A DNA stretch of 58,523 bases from Nitrospirae bacterium MYbin3 (GTDB lineage: Bacteria; Nitrospirota; Thermodesulfovibrionia; Thermodesulfovibrionales; Dissulfurispiraceae): contig PEAD01000019.1 of NCBI GenBank assembly GCA_002753335.1, positions 1 to 58,523 on the forward strand, given 5' to 3'. The position numbers and the translations under genes were made by a program. The notes below the pieces were generated by a model that saw only the letters and a program-made list of their open reading frames with translations, searched no databases and was not told the origin of the DNA. Position 1 is the stretch's first letter. Each line of letters begins with the position of its first letter. Positions 35,392-44,740 of the stretch are shown piece after piece.

Positions 35392-38104
35392 TATGCCTTT
35401 TTACAAAAAATTACATTATGTTGTTTTTATTATCTGTATTCTTAGCACGCTTCTTGTCTGGTATTTCTCTTCAAGCTATATCAGACAACAGGCTAAACAA
35501 AGATTTCTCGCACGGACAGGCCAGATTACAGATCAGCTCGTTGAAAGGATGTATGCGAACAGAACAATTCTGCGTGGCGCTGCAGCGCTGTTCGATGCCT
35601 CTGACGATGTAACTCGCAAAGACTGGCGCACTTATGTTGAGAGCCTTCGAATCCACGAACATTATCCGGGGATACAGGGCATCGGATTTTCGCAGTTCAT
35701 AAAGCCTTCTGAATTGCGATCACACATTTCAAAAATCAGGTCTGAAGGTTTCCCAAACTATACTGTCCGTCCTGAAGGCGACCGTCAGGGATATACCTCT
35801 ATCATTTATCTGGAGCCCTTTGATGAACGAAACCAGAGGGCGTTCGGCTATGACATGTTCAGCGAACCTGTGCGCCGCAGAGCAATGGAAAGGTCAAGAG
35901 ACACGAATACAACGGTCATAACGAGCAAGGTTAAGCTTGTGCAGGAAACAGAGAAGGATGTTCAGAATGGTTTTCTTATGTATGTGCCTGTTTACAAAAA
36001 AAGCATGCCGGTTAACGATGAGCAGGAACGGCGGCTTGCTCTTTCAGGATATGTTTACAGTCCATTTCGCATCAAGGACCTCATGAATGCGCTTTTCAAA
36101 GGGGCGCTGCTTGATGTTGACCTCGAAATATATGACGGCAATGAAATATCAATAGAAAATAAATTATATGACAGCAACAATGATGGTTATGGACTATCAA
36201 AAGACAGTCATCGTTCATTTATCGAAAAGAAAGTTGTGAATATGCATGGGCATAAATGGACGCTCGTTTATTCTCCTTTAGAACCGTTTGTATTAGCTTC
36301 AGAATCATATCTGCCTGCAGGCGTTATCCCGATCGGGTTGATAATAAGTTTTTCTCTTGCACTGTTAATGTGGCTGCAGGAAAGGTCCCGTGAACAGGCG
36401 CTCGCTATGGCCGCTTTGGGCAATGAGATGCGGCTGCTTTTGGAGGCAAGTGGGGAAGGGATTTATGGCATCGACCTGAACGGGTGCTGCACATTCATAA
36501 ACAATTCTGCATTAAAGATGCTGGGCTACGATCTGCCCGAGGACCTGCTGGGCAGAAATATGCATGATATGATCCATCACAGCAGAAATGACGGCTCGCC
36601 TTATCCTGTTGACGAGTGTCCTATTTTCATTGCCTTTAAAATAGGAGAGGCTTGTAGTATTGAGGATGAGGTGTTCTGGCGCAAGGACGGTACAGCTTTC
36701 TATACAATATATTCATCTAATCCACTCTTCGAAAAGGGCGCAATAAAGGGCGCTGTTGTGACATTCTCGGACATCACCGAACGCAAGCTGGCAGAAGAAA
36801 GAATCCTGGAATTGAACACAACTTTAGAGAATCGTGTACTGGAACGCACAGAGCAATTAAACTCGATGATTGACGAGCTGCAAGAGGAGATTGACTACCG
36901 CAAGAAAGCAGAAAAGGATCTGACCGAGAGTGAAGCCCGCTACCGGCAGATTACCAAGACGGTCACCGATTATATCTATACGGTGAGTGTTGAAAACGGT
37001 GTGGTGGTGAATACGGTTCACGGCGAGGGCTGCCAGTCTATAACAGGCTACTTGCCAGATGAATTCGATTCTGATCAATATCTGTGGCTTAACATGGTGT
37101 TTATTGATGACCGTGATGAGGTGTTGAGACGAACCAAGAAAATATTATCAGGAGCGGCAGTGCCTGCTATCGAACATCGCATTATAAAGAAAGACGGGGC
37201 TTTGCGATGGGTCAGAAGCACCTGCGTTCAAAAATATGACGATAAAGGCAGGCTCCAGTCATACGATGGATTAATTCAGGATATAACCGAGCGCAAACTT
37301 GTGGAGTCCGAACTTTTGCATGACCGCGACTATCTGGAAAAGGTTGTTGCTGAACGGACCAAACAGTTGGAGGAGGCTCGGGATGCTGCCGAATCTGCCA
37401 ATATTGCCAAATCCGAATTTCTTGCGAACATGAGCCACGAACTGAGAACACCGCTGAACTCGATAATAGGCTTTTCTGAGGTGCTTCAAGACGAGTTCTC
37501 GGGCCCCTTGAACGAACAGCAGAAGGACTACCTGAACGATATACGCTCAAGCGGCAAGCATCTGCTGAGCCTGATCAACGACATCCTCGATCTTTCGAAA
37601 GTGGAAGCAGGAAAGATGGAGCTGGAACTGGGCAGCGTTCATGTAAGAGAGGTGCTGGGCCATTCTCTGTCGATGTTAAAGGAAAAGGCGGTTAAAGGCG
37701 GTATAATACTGAAACTGGATGTTGCGCCTGATGCGGATATAGAGATCGCGGCAGACGAGAGGAAGCTGAAGCAGATAATCTTCAATCTTCTAAGCAACGC
37801 GGTAAAGTTCACGTCTAACGGAGGAAGGGTTACCGTATCTGCGAGACGGGTTGAGGACTTCATAGAAATAGCGGTTACCGATACCGGGATTGGGATAAAA
37901 CCTGAGGACATAGCAAAACTTTTCCATGAGTTTTCGCAGCTGGAATCAACATATGAGAAAAAATATGAGGGCTCAGGGCTGGGACTGGCACTGACCAAGA
38001 GGCTTGTGGAGCTTCACGGAGGAAGCATACGCCTTGAAAGCGAATACGGCAAGGGAAGCAGTTTTGTGTTTAAAATTCCGGCAGGGCGATCGGAGGATAA
38101 ATAA
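35372..38104 (+). CDS. CHASE-PAS-PAS sensor histidine kinase
   Basis: Membrane kinase of 910 residues. A first membrane helix (about 17-35) and a second (about 322-342) flank a periplasmic CHASE domain with GIQGIGFSQF and TSIIYLEPFDERNQRAFGYDM. Two PAS/PAC domains follow (about 355-475, 530-650), separated by a coiled coil, then the phosphoacceptor [13 protein letters not shown] near 690 and an ATPase domain. ATG 35372 overlaps the preceding gene by 20 bp; ATG 35393, two bases after its stop, is an alternative. A 74-bp stretch of its catalytic region is identical to the kinase at 38474. Confidence 0.93.
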   Translation: MLLKNSNMPFYKKLHYVVFIICILSTLLVWYFSSSYIRQQAKQRFLARTGQITDQLVERMYANRTILRGAAALFDASDDVTRKDWRTYVESLRIHEHYPGIQGIGFSQFIKPSELRSHISKIRSEGFPNYTVRPEGDRQGYTSIIYLEPFDERNQRAFGYDMFSEPVRRRAMERSRDTNTTVITSKVKLVQETEKDVQNGFLMYVPVYKKSMPVNDEQERRLALSGYVYSPFRIKDLMNALFKGALLDVDLEIYDGNEISIENKLYDSNNDGYGLSKDSHRSFIEKKVVNMHGHKWTLVYSPLEPFVLASESYLPAGVIPIGLIISFSLALLMWLQERSREQALAMAALGNEMRLLLEASGEGIYGIDLNGCCTFINNSALKMLGYDLPEDLLGRNMHDMIHHSRNDGSPYPVDECPIFIAFKIGEACSIEDEVFWRKDGTAFYTIYSSNPLFEKGAIKGAVVTFSDITERKLAEERILELNTTLENRVLERTEQLNSMIDELQEEIDYRKKAEKDLTESEARYRQITKTVTDYIYTVSVENGVVVNTVHGEGCQSITGYLPDEFDSDQYLWLNMVFIDDRDEVLRRTKKILSGAAVPAIEHRIIKKDGALRWVRSTCVQKYDDKGRLQSYDGLIQDITERKLVESELLHDRDYLEKVVAERTKQLEEARDAAESANIAKSEFLANMSHELRTPLNSIIGFSEVLQDEFSGPLNEQQKDYLNDIRSSGKHLLSLINDILDLSKVEAGKMELELGSVHVREVLGHSLSMLKEKAVKGGIILKLDVAPDADIEIAADERKLKQIIFNLLSNAVKFTSNGGRVTVSARRVEDFIEIAVTDTGIGIKPEDIAKLFHEFSQLESTYEKKYEGSGLGLALTKRLVELHGGSIRLESEYGKGSSFVFKIPAGRSEDK

Positions 38105-38481
38105 TGAAAAGCAAGATACTAATCGTGGAGGATAATCCCAAGAACAGGAAACTAATGGCAGATATCCTGAGGCACTACAGTTTTGATGTCATAGAGGCCG
38201 AAGATGGCGCAAAAGGGATAGAGGCTGCCAAAAAGCATATCCCTGACCTGATCTTCATGGATATACAGATGCCCGGAATAAGCGGGTTTGAAGCTATCAA
38301 GGCTCTGAAGGAGAATATGGAAACCAAGCATATAAAAATCATTGCTGTAACATCCTTTGCGATGAGTGGCGACAAGGAAAAAATACTTGCGGCAGGCGCT
38401 GACGGCTATATATCAAAGCCGATAGACACGCGTGAACTGCCGAAAATCGCAAAAGAGAATATGCCGGACATAAATGGATAA
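38104..38481 (+). CDS. Single-domain response regulator (CheY/DivK-like)
   Basis: Receiver of 125 residues with no output domain: [13 protein letters not shown] (acidic pair), phosphoacceptor Asp in [13 protein letters not shown], Thr/Ser in VTSFAMSG and Lys in GYISKPID. Its ATG shares one base with the stop of the CHASE kinase, and its end overlaps the next kinase by 8 bp. It is the natural phosphotransfer target of those two neighbours. Confidence 0.94.
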   Translation: MKSKILIVEDNPKNRKLMADILRHYSFDVIEAEDGAKGIEAAKKHIPDLIFMDIQMPGISGFEAIKALKENMETKHIKIIAVTSFAMSGDKEKILAAGADGYISKPIDTRELPKIAKENMPDING

Positions 38482-40003
38482 GACACTTGATAAGATAGAC
38501 ACCATGAGCATCCTGTTTCTTGGATTCTCTCTGGCAGCGCTTTATGTGGTCAGCCTACATAATTACCTGCTGTTTCACAGCATCGCTGAACTGTTCAGCA
38601 TAGTCATCGCCTATGCACTTTCGATAGTTGCCTGGAATTCACGCAGATATTACCAAAACAACTATCTTCTTTTCATAGGCATCGCCTATTTCTTTGTGGC
38701 GTCCCTTGATGTGCTGCATACGCTTGCATATAAAGGCATGGGTGTATTCAAGAGTTTTGACGACAACAATCTGCCCCCACAGATATGGATAGCAGCCCGG
38801 TTTCTCGAAAGCCTTGTACTTCTTATAGCTCCTGTTTTTTTCAGGAAAAGACTGCGGATTGCTCCGACAATAGCTGCCTTTGCCCTGATAATGGTGTTTT
38901 TGCTTTTAACTATATTTTACTGGCGAGTCTTTCCGGACTGTTTTGTTACAGGTGTGGGGCTCACCGCATTCAAGATACAAAGCGAACACATTATCGTCGC
39001 GGTTCTGATAGCAGCACTCGCTTTGCTTCTGCAAAACAGAAATCAGTTCGAAAAGAATGTGCTCAATCTCTTGATGCTGTCGATAGTGGCCACAATAATA
39101 ACCGAGATCTGCTTCACCTTTTATGTGAACCTCTACGGCAAATCGAACCTTATCGGTCATATGTTCAAAATACTGTCCTTCTACTTTATGTACAAGGCGA
39201 TCATACAGACCGGCCTCACAGAGCCTTACGCGCTCTTGTTTAGAGACCTCAAGAAAAACGAGGAGCGCCTGGAAATAGCCCTGCTTCAAGCAGAATCTGC
39301 AAGCAGGGCAAAATCCGAATTCCTTGCGAACATGAGCCACGAACTGCGGACCCCTTTGAATTCAATAATAGGCTTTTCTGAGGTGCTTCAGGATCAACTG
39401 TTCGGAAAACTGAACGAACAGCAGAAAGATTACATCGGTGATATAAAATCAAGCGGCAAGCATCTGCTGAGCCTGATCAACGACATCCTCGATCTTTCGA
39501 AAGTGGAAGCAGGAAAGATGGATATGGAGCAGAATGTTGTTCAACTGAAAAAAGCTTTAGAGCAATCAGTGTCCATTTTGAAGGAAAAAGCATTAAAGGG
39601 CGGTGCAAACCTGGAACTTTATGTCGCGCCCGAGGCGGATATCGAAATCATTGCAGATGAAAGAAAGCTGAAGCAGATAATGTTCAACCTGTTAAGCAAT
39701 GCAGTAAAGTTCACGCCCGAAGGCGGCAGCGTTACCGTGAAAGCAGAACGGTTAGATGATTTTATAGAAATATCGGTAACTGACACCGGAATCGGGATAA
39801 AATCTGAAGATATGCACAAACTATTTCAGGAGTTTTCGCAGTTGGAGTCACCTTACCATAAAAAATACGAAGGCACCGGTCTGGGATTGGCTTTGACCAA
39901 GAAACTGATAGAGCTTCATGGCGGCACTATTCGCCTTGAGAGTGAATACTGCAAAGGAAGCGTATTTGTGGTTAAGCTTCCTTTAAGACAACAGCACAAA
40001 TGA
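38474..40003 (+). CDS. MASE3-domain membrane histidine kinase
   Basis: Kinase of 509 residues with an N-terminal MASE3 membrane sensor domain of about seven hydrophobic segments (residues 12-245, including the typical [20 protein letters not shown]). A short linker precedes the phosphoacceptor [19 protein letters not shown] near 290 and an ATPase domain ending [18 protein letters not shown]. Its catalytic half closely resembles the CHASE kinase, including 74 identical bases, so the two arose by duplication or were homogenised. It overlaps the upstream receiver by 8 bp. Confidence 0.93.
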   Translation: MDKTLDKIDTMSILFLGFSLAALYVVSLHNYLLFHSIAELFSIVIAYALSIVAWNSRRYYQNNYLLFIGIAYFFVASLDVLHTLAYKGMGVFKSFDDNNLPPQIWIAARFLESLVLLIAPVFFRKRLRIAPTIAAFALIMVFLLLTIFYWRVFPDCFVTGVGLTAFKIQSEHIIVAVLIAALALLLQNRNQFEKNVLNLLMLSIVATIITEICFTFYVNLYGKSNLIGHMFKILSFYFMYKAIIQTGLTEPYALLFRDLKKNEERLEIALLQAESASRAKSEFLANMSHELRTPLNSIIGFSEVLQDQLFGKLNEQQKDYIGDIKSSGKHLLSLINDILDLSKVEAGKMDMEQNVVQLKKALEQSVSILKEKALKGGANLELYVAPEADIEIIADERKLKQIMFNLLSNAVKFTPEGGSVTVKAERLDDFIEISVTDTGIGIKSEDMHKLFQEFSQLESPYHKKYEGTGLGLALTKKLIELHGGTIRLESEYCKGSVFVVKLPLRQQHK

Positions 40004-40013
40004 GAAGGACTCA

Positions 40014-40397
40014 ATGAATATAAAAAAAAGAGTGTTGTGCGTGGACGATGATTTTATGAGCCAAAAGATTCTTAAGGCGCTCCTTTCTGCAGGCGGTGTT
40101 GATGTTGTTATTGCAGAGAACGGAGAATCAGCTCTGGAGTTGGTAAATAAAGAAGCAATAGACTTGATTTTTATGGATGCGCTTATGCCCGGCATCAGCG
40201 GGTTTGAGGCCTGTAAAATACTTAAGTCAACCGAACAGCACAAACATATTCCGGTGATTATGCTTACAGGATTGAGCTCCTCAGATAGTGAACGCATGAG
40301 CAAAGAAGCTGGAGCTGATGGATGGCTAGAAAAACCGATTGATAAAAAACGCTTGACCGAAAAACTCGATACCCATCTTAAAAAGGAGCTGAGATGA
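40014..40397 (+). CDS. Single-domain response regulator
   Basis: Second stand-alone receiver, 127 residues: RVLCVDDDFMSQKI, phosphoacceptor Asp in LIFMDALMPGISG, MLTGLSSSD and Lys in GWLEKPID. It starts 10 bp after the MASE3 kinase and overlaps the REC-HD-GYP gene by four bases. Presumably it receives phosphate from one of the upstream kinases. Confidence 0.93.
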   Translation: MNIKKRVLCVDDDFMSQKILKALLSAGGVDVVIAENGESALELVNKEAIDLIFMDALMPGISGFEACKILKSTEQHKHIPVIMLTGLSSSDSERMSKEAGADGWLEKPIDKKRLTEKLDTHLKKELR

Positions 40398-41911
40398 AAG
40401 AAAGCAGGTACAGAATTTTATGCGTAGATGATGAACAGTCCAATCTTAAGCTGCTGGATGCTATTTTGCTTCCGAGAGGCTTTGAGGTTGTAAAAGCCTC
40501 AAACGGCAAAGAGGCGATGCTTATAGTTCTAAAAGAAAAAATAGATCTCATGCTTCTGGATGTGATGATGCCGGAGATGAATGGCTTTGAAGTGTGCAGG
40601 ACTATACGAGATGTGGATGAGGTTAGACATATACCGGTTGTGCTGATTACCGCGCTCCACGACAAAATGGACAGGATCAAGGGCATTGAGGCAGGCGCCG
40701 ATGACTTTGTTTCCAAGCCCTTTGACAAAGACGAACTGCTTGCAAGGGTAAACATGCTTCTGACGATGAGAAACCTTAATGCGAGGCTCAATACAGCATA
40801 CGAGGGGATGAAAAATATTACCCAGCATGGCCGGGAACTTCTGAAGCATTTTGACCCTCTTAATTTCGACCTTATATTCGAGATAGACAGAGTTGTTAAT
40901 AAGTTTCTGCGTATTGAAGAAAAGGATGCTGACAAGCCCCAAATGATAATTGTGGGTGCGGTCATTGAGAATTATAAAATGACATGGTATGTGTATGAGG
41001 CTTTGTCGGGCAGGATAGAAAAAAGATTGATTGATATACCATATAAGGATGCGGCGAATCTGCCTGTTAATTCAAAGGCGCTTTTTTTCAATGAAGACTA
41101 TATGGAGCAGAGCGGCTTGATGCCTGTTCTGGAAAAGATACCGGGTATAGTGCATCCGATCGAAAATATTGTTTGCTATATCGGCAGCGATATATGTTTT
41201 ATAGCGCTCAACTATGGCAGAATGGTCGGCTCATATGACGCAACGGTGCTGGATTCTTTTGTCTTTCAGACACTGCTGCTAAAGGCTATCTCAGGACAGA
41301 TAAAAGCGGTAGAAGATGCCTTTGAATATGTGGTAAAAGCTCTTGCACGGGCATCGGAAGCAAATGATGAAGACACAGGGAATCACATTCTAAGGGTGGC
41401 CGAAAACTGTGTTGTACTTGCCGAAAAATTAGGGTGTGACAATAAATTCATCAATGAGATAAGGTTTCAGGCGATTATGCACGACGTGGGCAAGATAAGC
41501 ATACCTTCGGGGATACTGAAGAAGCCGGGCAAATTGACGGAAGAAGAGTTTGAGGAGATGAAGAAGCATCCTCTTTACGGCGCGAAGATACTGGGCGACC
41601 ACCCCATGCTAAAAATGGCAAAGGTAATAGCCCTGACTCATCACGAGAAATGGGATGGGAGCGGCTATCCGTATGGGTTTGTAGAAAAGATGACGCCTAT
41701 CGAGGGCAGGATTATGGCTATTGCCGATATCTACGATGCACTCAGAAATGCTCGTGTGTACAAACCGGCTTTTGATCACGAGAAAACCTGCAGAATAATA
41801 CTTGAAGGCGACGGAAGAACTATGCCTTCGCACTTTGACCCTGCGGTGCTGAAAGCCTTTGAGGAATGCGCTCCGAAATTCAAGGAGATATACGAAAGGC
41901 TAAAAGACTAA
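40394..41911 (+). CDS. Response regulator with C-terminal HD-GYP domain
   Basis: Output protein of the cluster, 505 residues. The receiver (1-125; LLDVMMPEMNG with the phosphoacceptor) is followed by a middle region (about 170-310) resembling DUF3369-type linkers, then an HD-GYP domain with HILRVAENC near 330, IMHDVGKISIP near 360 and HHEKWDGSGYP near 417. A cyclic di-GMP phosphodiesterase controlled by phosphorylation is predicted. It ends the overlapping series that starts at 29794, and 13 bp separate it from the converging deacetylase gene. Confidence 0.92.
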   Translation: MKESRYRILCVDDEQSNLKLLDAILLPRGFEVVKASNGKEAMLIVLKEKIDLMLLDVMMPEMNGFEVCRTIRDVDEVRHIPVVLITALHDKMDRIKGIEAGADDFVSKPFDKDELLARVNMLLTMRNLNARLNTAYEGMKNITQHGRELLKHFDPLNFDLIFEIDRVVNKFLRIEEKDADKPQMIIVGAVIENYKMTWYVYEALSGRIEKRLIDIPYKDAANLPVNSKALFFNEDYMEQSGLMPVLEKIPGIVHPIENIVCYIGSDICFIALNYGRMVGSYDATVLDSFVFQTLLLKAISGQIKAVEDAFEYVVKALARASEANDEDTGNHILRVAENCVVLAEKLGCDNKFINEIRFQAIMHDVGKISIPSGILKKPGKLTEEEFEEMKKHPLYGAKILGDHPMLKMAKVIALTHHEKWDGSGYPYGFVEKMTPIEGRIMAIADIYDALRNARVYKPAFDHEKTCRIILEGDGRTMPSHFDPAVLKAFEECAPKFKEIYERLKD

Positions 41912-41924
41912 CGTTATTTTTGAA

Positions 41925-42860
41925 CTAAACCCCAAGCAACTCTTCTACAGTTATCCTCACAGATTCTGCGAGCGCAGTCAAATCGTATCCTCCCTCTAAA
42001 GCAAAAACAAACGGAACCTCGGCAGACAACAGAATGCTCCGCACAATGCTGCGTATCCCCTCACTAGAAACTGTCAAGCCCGAAAGCGGGTCTCTTCTGT
42101 GAATATCGTAGCCTGCCGAAACCATTACCATATCAGGAGCGAATTTTTTTATGAGTTCAGGAACTGTGCGGCCGTAAATCTGAGAAAACAGATCGTCGCC
42201 GGAGCCATATCCGAGAGGAATGTTGCATGTGTATCCTAACCCCTTGCCGATGCCTTTTTCTGACTCGCCCCCTGTGCCCGGATAATGGGGATGCTGATGG
42301 GTGCTGAAATAAAAAACTGTGTCGTCATCTTCAAACATATGCTGAGTACCGTTGCCGTGATGAACATCAAAATCTATTATAAAAATCTTTTTGTATCCGA
42401 GCTTCTGCGCATATCGTGCACCTATAGCCACATTATTGAAAATGCAAAAACCCATGGCCCTGCCCGCTTCTGCATGGTGTCCGGGCGGCCTGACCGCACA
42501 GAACGCCCTGTCAATTTCACCTGACCTGCGGGTTTCGACAGCCTCTATAACAGCTCCGGCAGCAAATAGCGCCGCTTCGAGAGTATCTTTTGAAATGTAT
42601 GTGTCAGGGTCAAAATGACCGGTCCCAAAATTCTTAATCTTCTGTATATAAGATTCTTTATGAACCAAAGCTATATCAGTAAAATCAGCCTTGCGAGGTT
42701 TAAAGCAATAAAGATAGTTCCAATGAGGTGATGACTTTAAAGACTCCATTATGCTTACAAGCCTTTGCTTTGATTCGGGATGCCCCGCAGGCATATCATG
42801 CCTGAGATAAATGTCATCGTATAGCAAACCCACTTTCCGGATAGGAACAATATCCCTCAC
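41925..42860 (-). CDS. Histone deacetylase family protein (AcuC/acetylpolyamine amidohydrolase-like)
   Basis: Zinc-dependent deacetylase fold, 311 residues. Active-site motifs are visible: RPPGHHAEAGRAMGFCIFNN near 130 (His pair), IIDFDVHHGNGTQHMF near 175 (zinc Asp and His), and VSAGYDIHRRDPLSG near 250 (second zinc Asp). Bacterial members remove acetyl groups from small molecules such as polyamines or from proteins such as acetyl-CoA synthetase. Its start overlaps the TPR-like gene by four bases, so it is the third gene of a three-gene operon. Confidence 0.9.
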   Translation of the reverse strand: MRDIVPIRKVGLLYDDIYLRHDMPAGHPESKQRLVSIMESLKSSPHWNYLYCFKPRKADFTDIALVHKESYIQKIKNFGTGHFDPDTYISKDTLEAALFAAGAVIEAVETRRSGEIDRAFCAVRPPGHHAEAGRAMGFCIFNNVAIGARYAQKLGYKKIFIIDFDVHHGNGTQHMFEDDDTVFYFSTHQHPHYPGTGGESEKGIGKGLGYTCNIPLGYGSGDDLFSQIYGRTVPELIKKFAPDMVMVSAGYDIHRRDPLSGLTVSSEGIRSIVRSILLSAEVPFVFALEGGYDLTALAESVRITVEELLGV

Positions 42861-43774
42861 TTGGAGATAACCTCCTTAAGCAGTTTTTCGAGCTCGGCAG
42901 AAGTGGTGTCCTTATCAACTGCGGATGGCTTCTGTTGCTTTTTAGGAGGAACTTTGCCTTCCCCGAACTTCTGAAATATATCTTTGAAGGGCGGCGGTTC
43001 AGTCTTTGCTCCGTCTCTATCAGTCTTGCCCTTATGAAGCTCTGACAGCTTTTTATGCGCAGCTGAAGAGTTGTCAGCAGCAGGGGATTTCTTGACAGGA
43101 GACTTTCTAATAACTCTCTTCTTTGTCTTTTTCTTCGCAGGTTCCAAGACCTTTTCGGGCTCCTTAACATCCTGCTTAACAATAACAGGAGCCTCTATCA
43201 CAGGTGAAGGAGGCGGTTTATTCAGCTCTTCCTGCATCTTCTCATCGATCTTTTTCTCTTCGTCAGCATCATAACGGCTGCCTACAGATTTAACGAGTTC
43301 GAGCCTGCTGCTATCTGAGCTTATCTCTTTTTCTATGTCGCTTACATCAACCGCTCTCGCCTTCGCCTCTGCCAAGCTTTTATAGGCAAGATCAACATAG
43401 TATGCATCAAGGGTTCTGCCCTTTGCTTTCAGGTAATATGCCCTGCCCTTGCCCCTGTACATTTCACCCTGAAGCCTCCTATTCTTTGTGGAGTCTATAA
43501 CCCTGCCGTATGAAACAATGGCCCTGTCATAATCTCTCAGCGCTATATAGCATTCGGATGCAGAGTGATAAAATCCCCATACTTCACTAAACTGCCTGTG
43601 CTGTTTTGCAAGTTTGTAGTTATCTATGGCCCCGGCGCAATCGCCCTCACCTTTACGCTTGTTGCCTTCTGCAATATAGTTCACGCTTGATGCGCTTACT
43701 GATGCAGGGAATGACAAAACAACCGCTAATGCGCACGCAATGCAGATTTTTAGAAAATCAATGCTGTGGCTCAT
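42857..43774 (-). CDS. Exported TPR-like protein with Lys/Pro-rich C-terminus
   Basis: Not a named family. Of the 305 residues, the first 28 form a signal peptide (IACALAVVLSFPASVSAS). The next 130 look like tetratricopeptide repeats: IDNYKLAKQHRQFSEVWGFYHSASECY and YDRAIVSYGRVIDSTKNRRLQGEMYRGKGRAYY. From about 180 the chain is low-complexity, rich in Lys, Pro and Glu (EKVLEPAKKKTKKRVIRK), probably disordered. It overlaps both neighbours by four bases, so the three genes are translationally coupled. Confidence 0.75.
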   Translation of the reverse strand: MSHSIDFLKICIACALAVVLSFPASVSASSVNYIAEGNKRKGEGDCAGAIDNYKLAKQHRQFSEVWGFYHSASECYIALRDYDRAIVSYGRVIDSTKNRRLQGEMYRGKGRAYYLKAKGRTLDAYYVDLAYKSLAEAKARAVDVSDIEKEISSDSSRLELVKSVGSRYDADEEKKIDEKMQEELNKPPPSPVIEAPVIVKQDVKEPEKVLEPAKKKTKKRVIRKSPVKKSPAADNSSAAHKKLSELHKGKTDRDGAKTEPPPFKDIFQKFGEGKVPPKKQQKPSAVDKDTTSAELEKLLKEVISK

Positions 43775-44367
43775 TTCAATAAAAATTCACTAATCTCGGA
43801 AATTGCTTTATGGGTCTGGGCTGCAAGGCCGTTCAGCGCAACACCTACAGGTGTACTTTGAAACCCCGGGCTTGTGGTTGGAATAGTTTTTGTTCGCCAT
43901 ATAACATCTACAACCGAATTATGTTTCAAATAGATATCGGAGGTATCAGCATTAACCGTTCGCTTTATCTCTCTGCCTCTGGCTGCGCAGCTCACCTCGG
44001 ATATGGCCCACGCCCTTTTGTAAATCCAGCTTAGAAGCCCGTCTGCCTTAGCCTCATTAACCTCGATAAGCCTCACACCGCATTCAATATCAGATGAAAC
44101 CTGAAGTTCTGAAACCATTCCGGACTTCTGCATCAAACCAGAAAGACGTCCGAAGAAATAATTGCCAAAAGCTTGAGGATAATTCCCGTATATGCCGGAA
44201 CGGCTCTCTGTGCGGATTTCACCGTTGTTATGTTTCAAAACAACTTTGATTCCGGTAGAGTTGTCATCAGCGCAGCTAACAGACAGAAAAGAGACAAAAA
44301 CAAAAATACCTATAAGAAAAATTATCAGAAATGGACCGGCAGGTAATATTCCAATTCTCTTTGTCAT
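43771..44367 (-). CDS. Putative lipoprotein, function unknown
   Basis: First gene of the leftward three-gene operon; 198 residues. The N-terminus has a long hydrophobic stretch ending VSFLSVSCADD, a plausible lipobox with Cys near 32. The mature part has no recognised domain; it contains scattered Cys (ECGVRL, EVSCAARGRE) that could form a disulfide. Its coupling to the TPR-like protein suggests an outer-membrane or periplasmic assembly role, which is only inference. Confidence 0.65.
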   Translation of the reverse strand: MTKRIGILPAGPFLIIFLIGIFVFVSFLSVSCADDNSTGIKVVLKHNNGEIRTESRSGIYGNYPQAFGNYFFGRLSGLMQKSGMVSELQVSSDIECGVRLIEVNEAKADGLLSWIYKRAWAISEVSCAARGREIKRTVNADTSDIYLKHNSVVDVIWRTKTIPTTSPGFQSTPVGVALNGLAAQTHKAISEISEFLLK

Positions 44368-44511
44368 TTGAAGATATTAGCATAAACACAATACAAGGGC
44401 AAATCAAAAACTCAAATAGTGCTAAAACTTCTTGAGAATCAATGAAAAAATTGACTTTTCAGTCTGCAGGGGCTTATTATTTTTAAAGGTTCTTTTCATT
44501 TAGGAGGAGCA

Positions 44512-44736
44512 ATGATAACGAAAGAACAGATAGTTGGCGCACTCGAAAAAGTGAGGGTTGGGCTGAAGGCAGAGGGCGGAGACATTGAACTTGTAGAAAT
44601 AAAAGACGATATAGTATATGTGAAACTAACAGGCGCGTGCGGCAGTTGCCCTATGTCAACGCTGACGCTAAAAAATTGGGTGGAAACCACTATAAAAAAG
44701 GAAGTGCCGGGAACCAAGGCGGTTCAGGCCATATAA
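44512..44736 (+). CDS. NifU C-terminal-domain (Nfu-like) iron-sulfur carrier
   Basis: Small protein of 74 residues equal to the Nfu domain alone. It starts ITKEQIVGALEKVRVGLKAEGGDIELV and carries the CxxC motif in GACGSCPMSTLTLK that holds a bridging [4Fe-4S] cluster in the dimer. It delivers clusters to apoproteins; here it might help the hydrogenase or ferredoxin proteins, but nothing in the context shows that. An AGGAGG site precedes the ATG. Confidence 0.93.
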   Translation: MITKEQIVGALEKVRVGLKAEGGDIELVEIKDDIVYVKLTGACGSCPMSTLTLKNWVETTIKKEVPGTKAVQAI

Positions 44737-44740
44737 GGTA

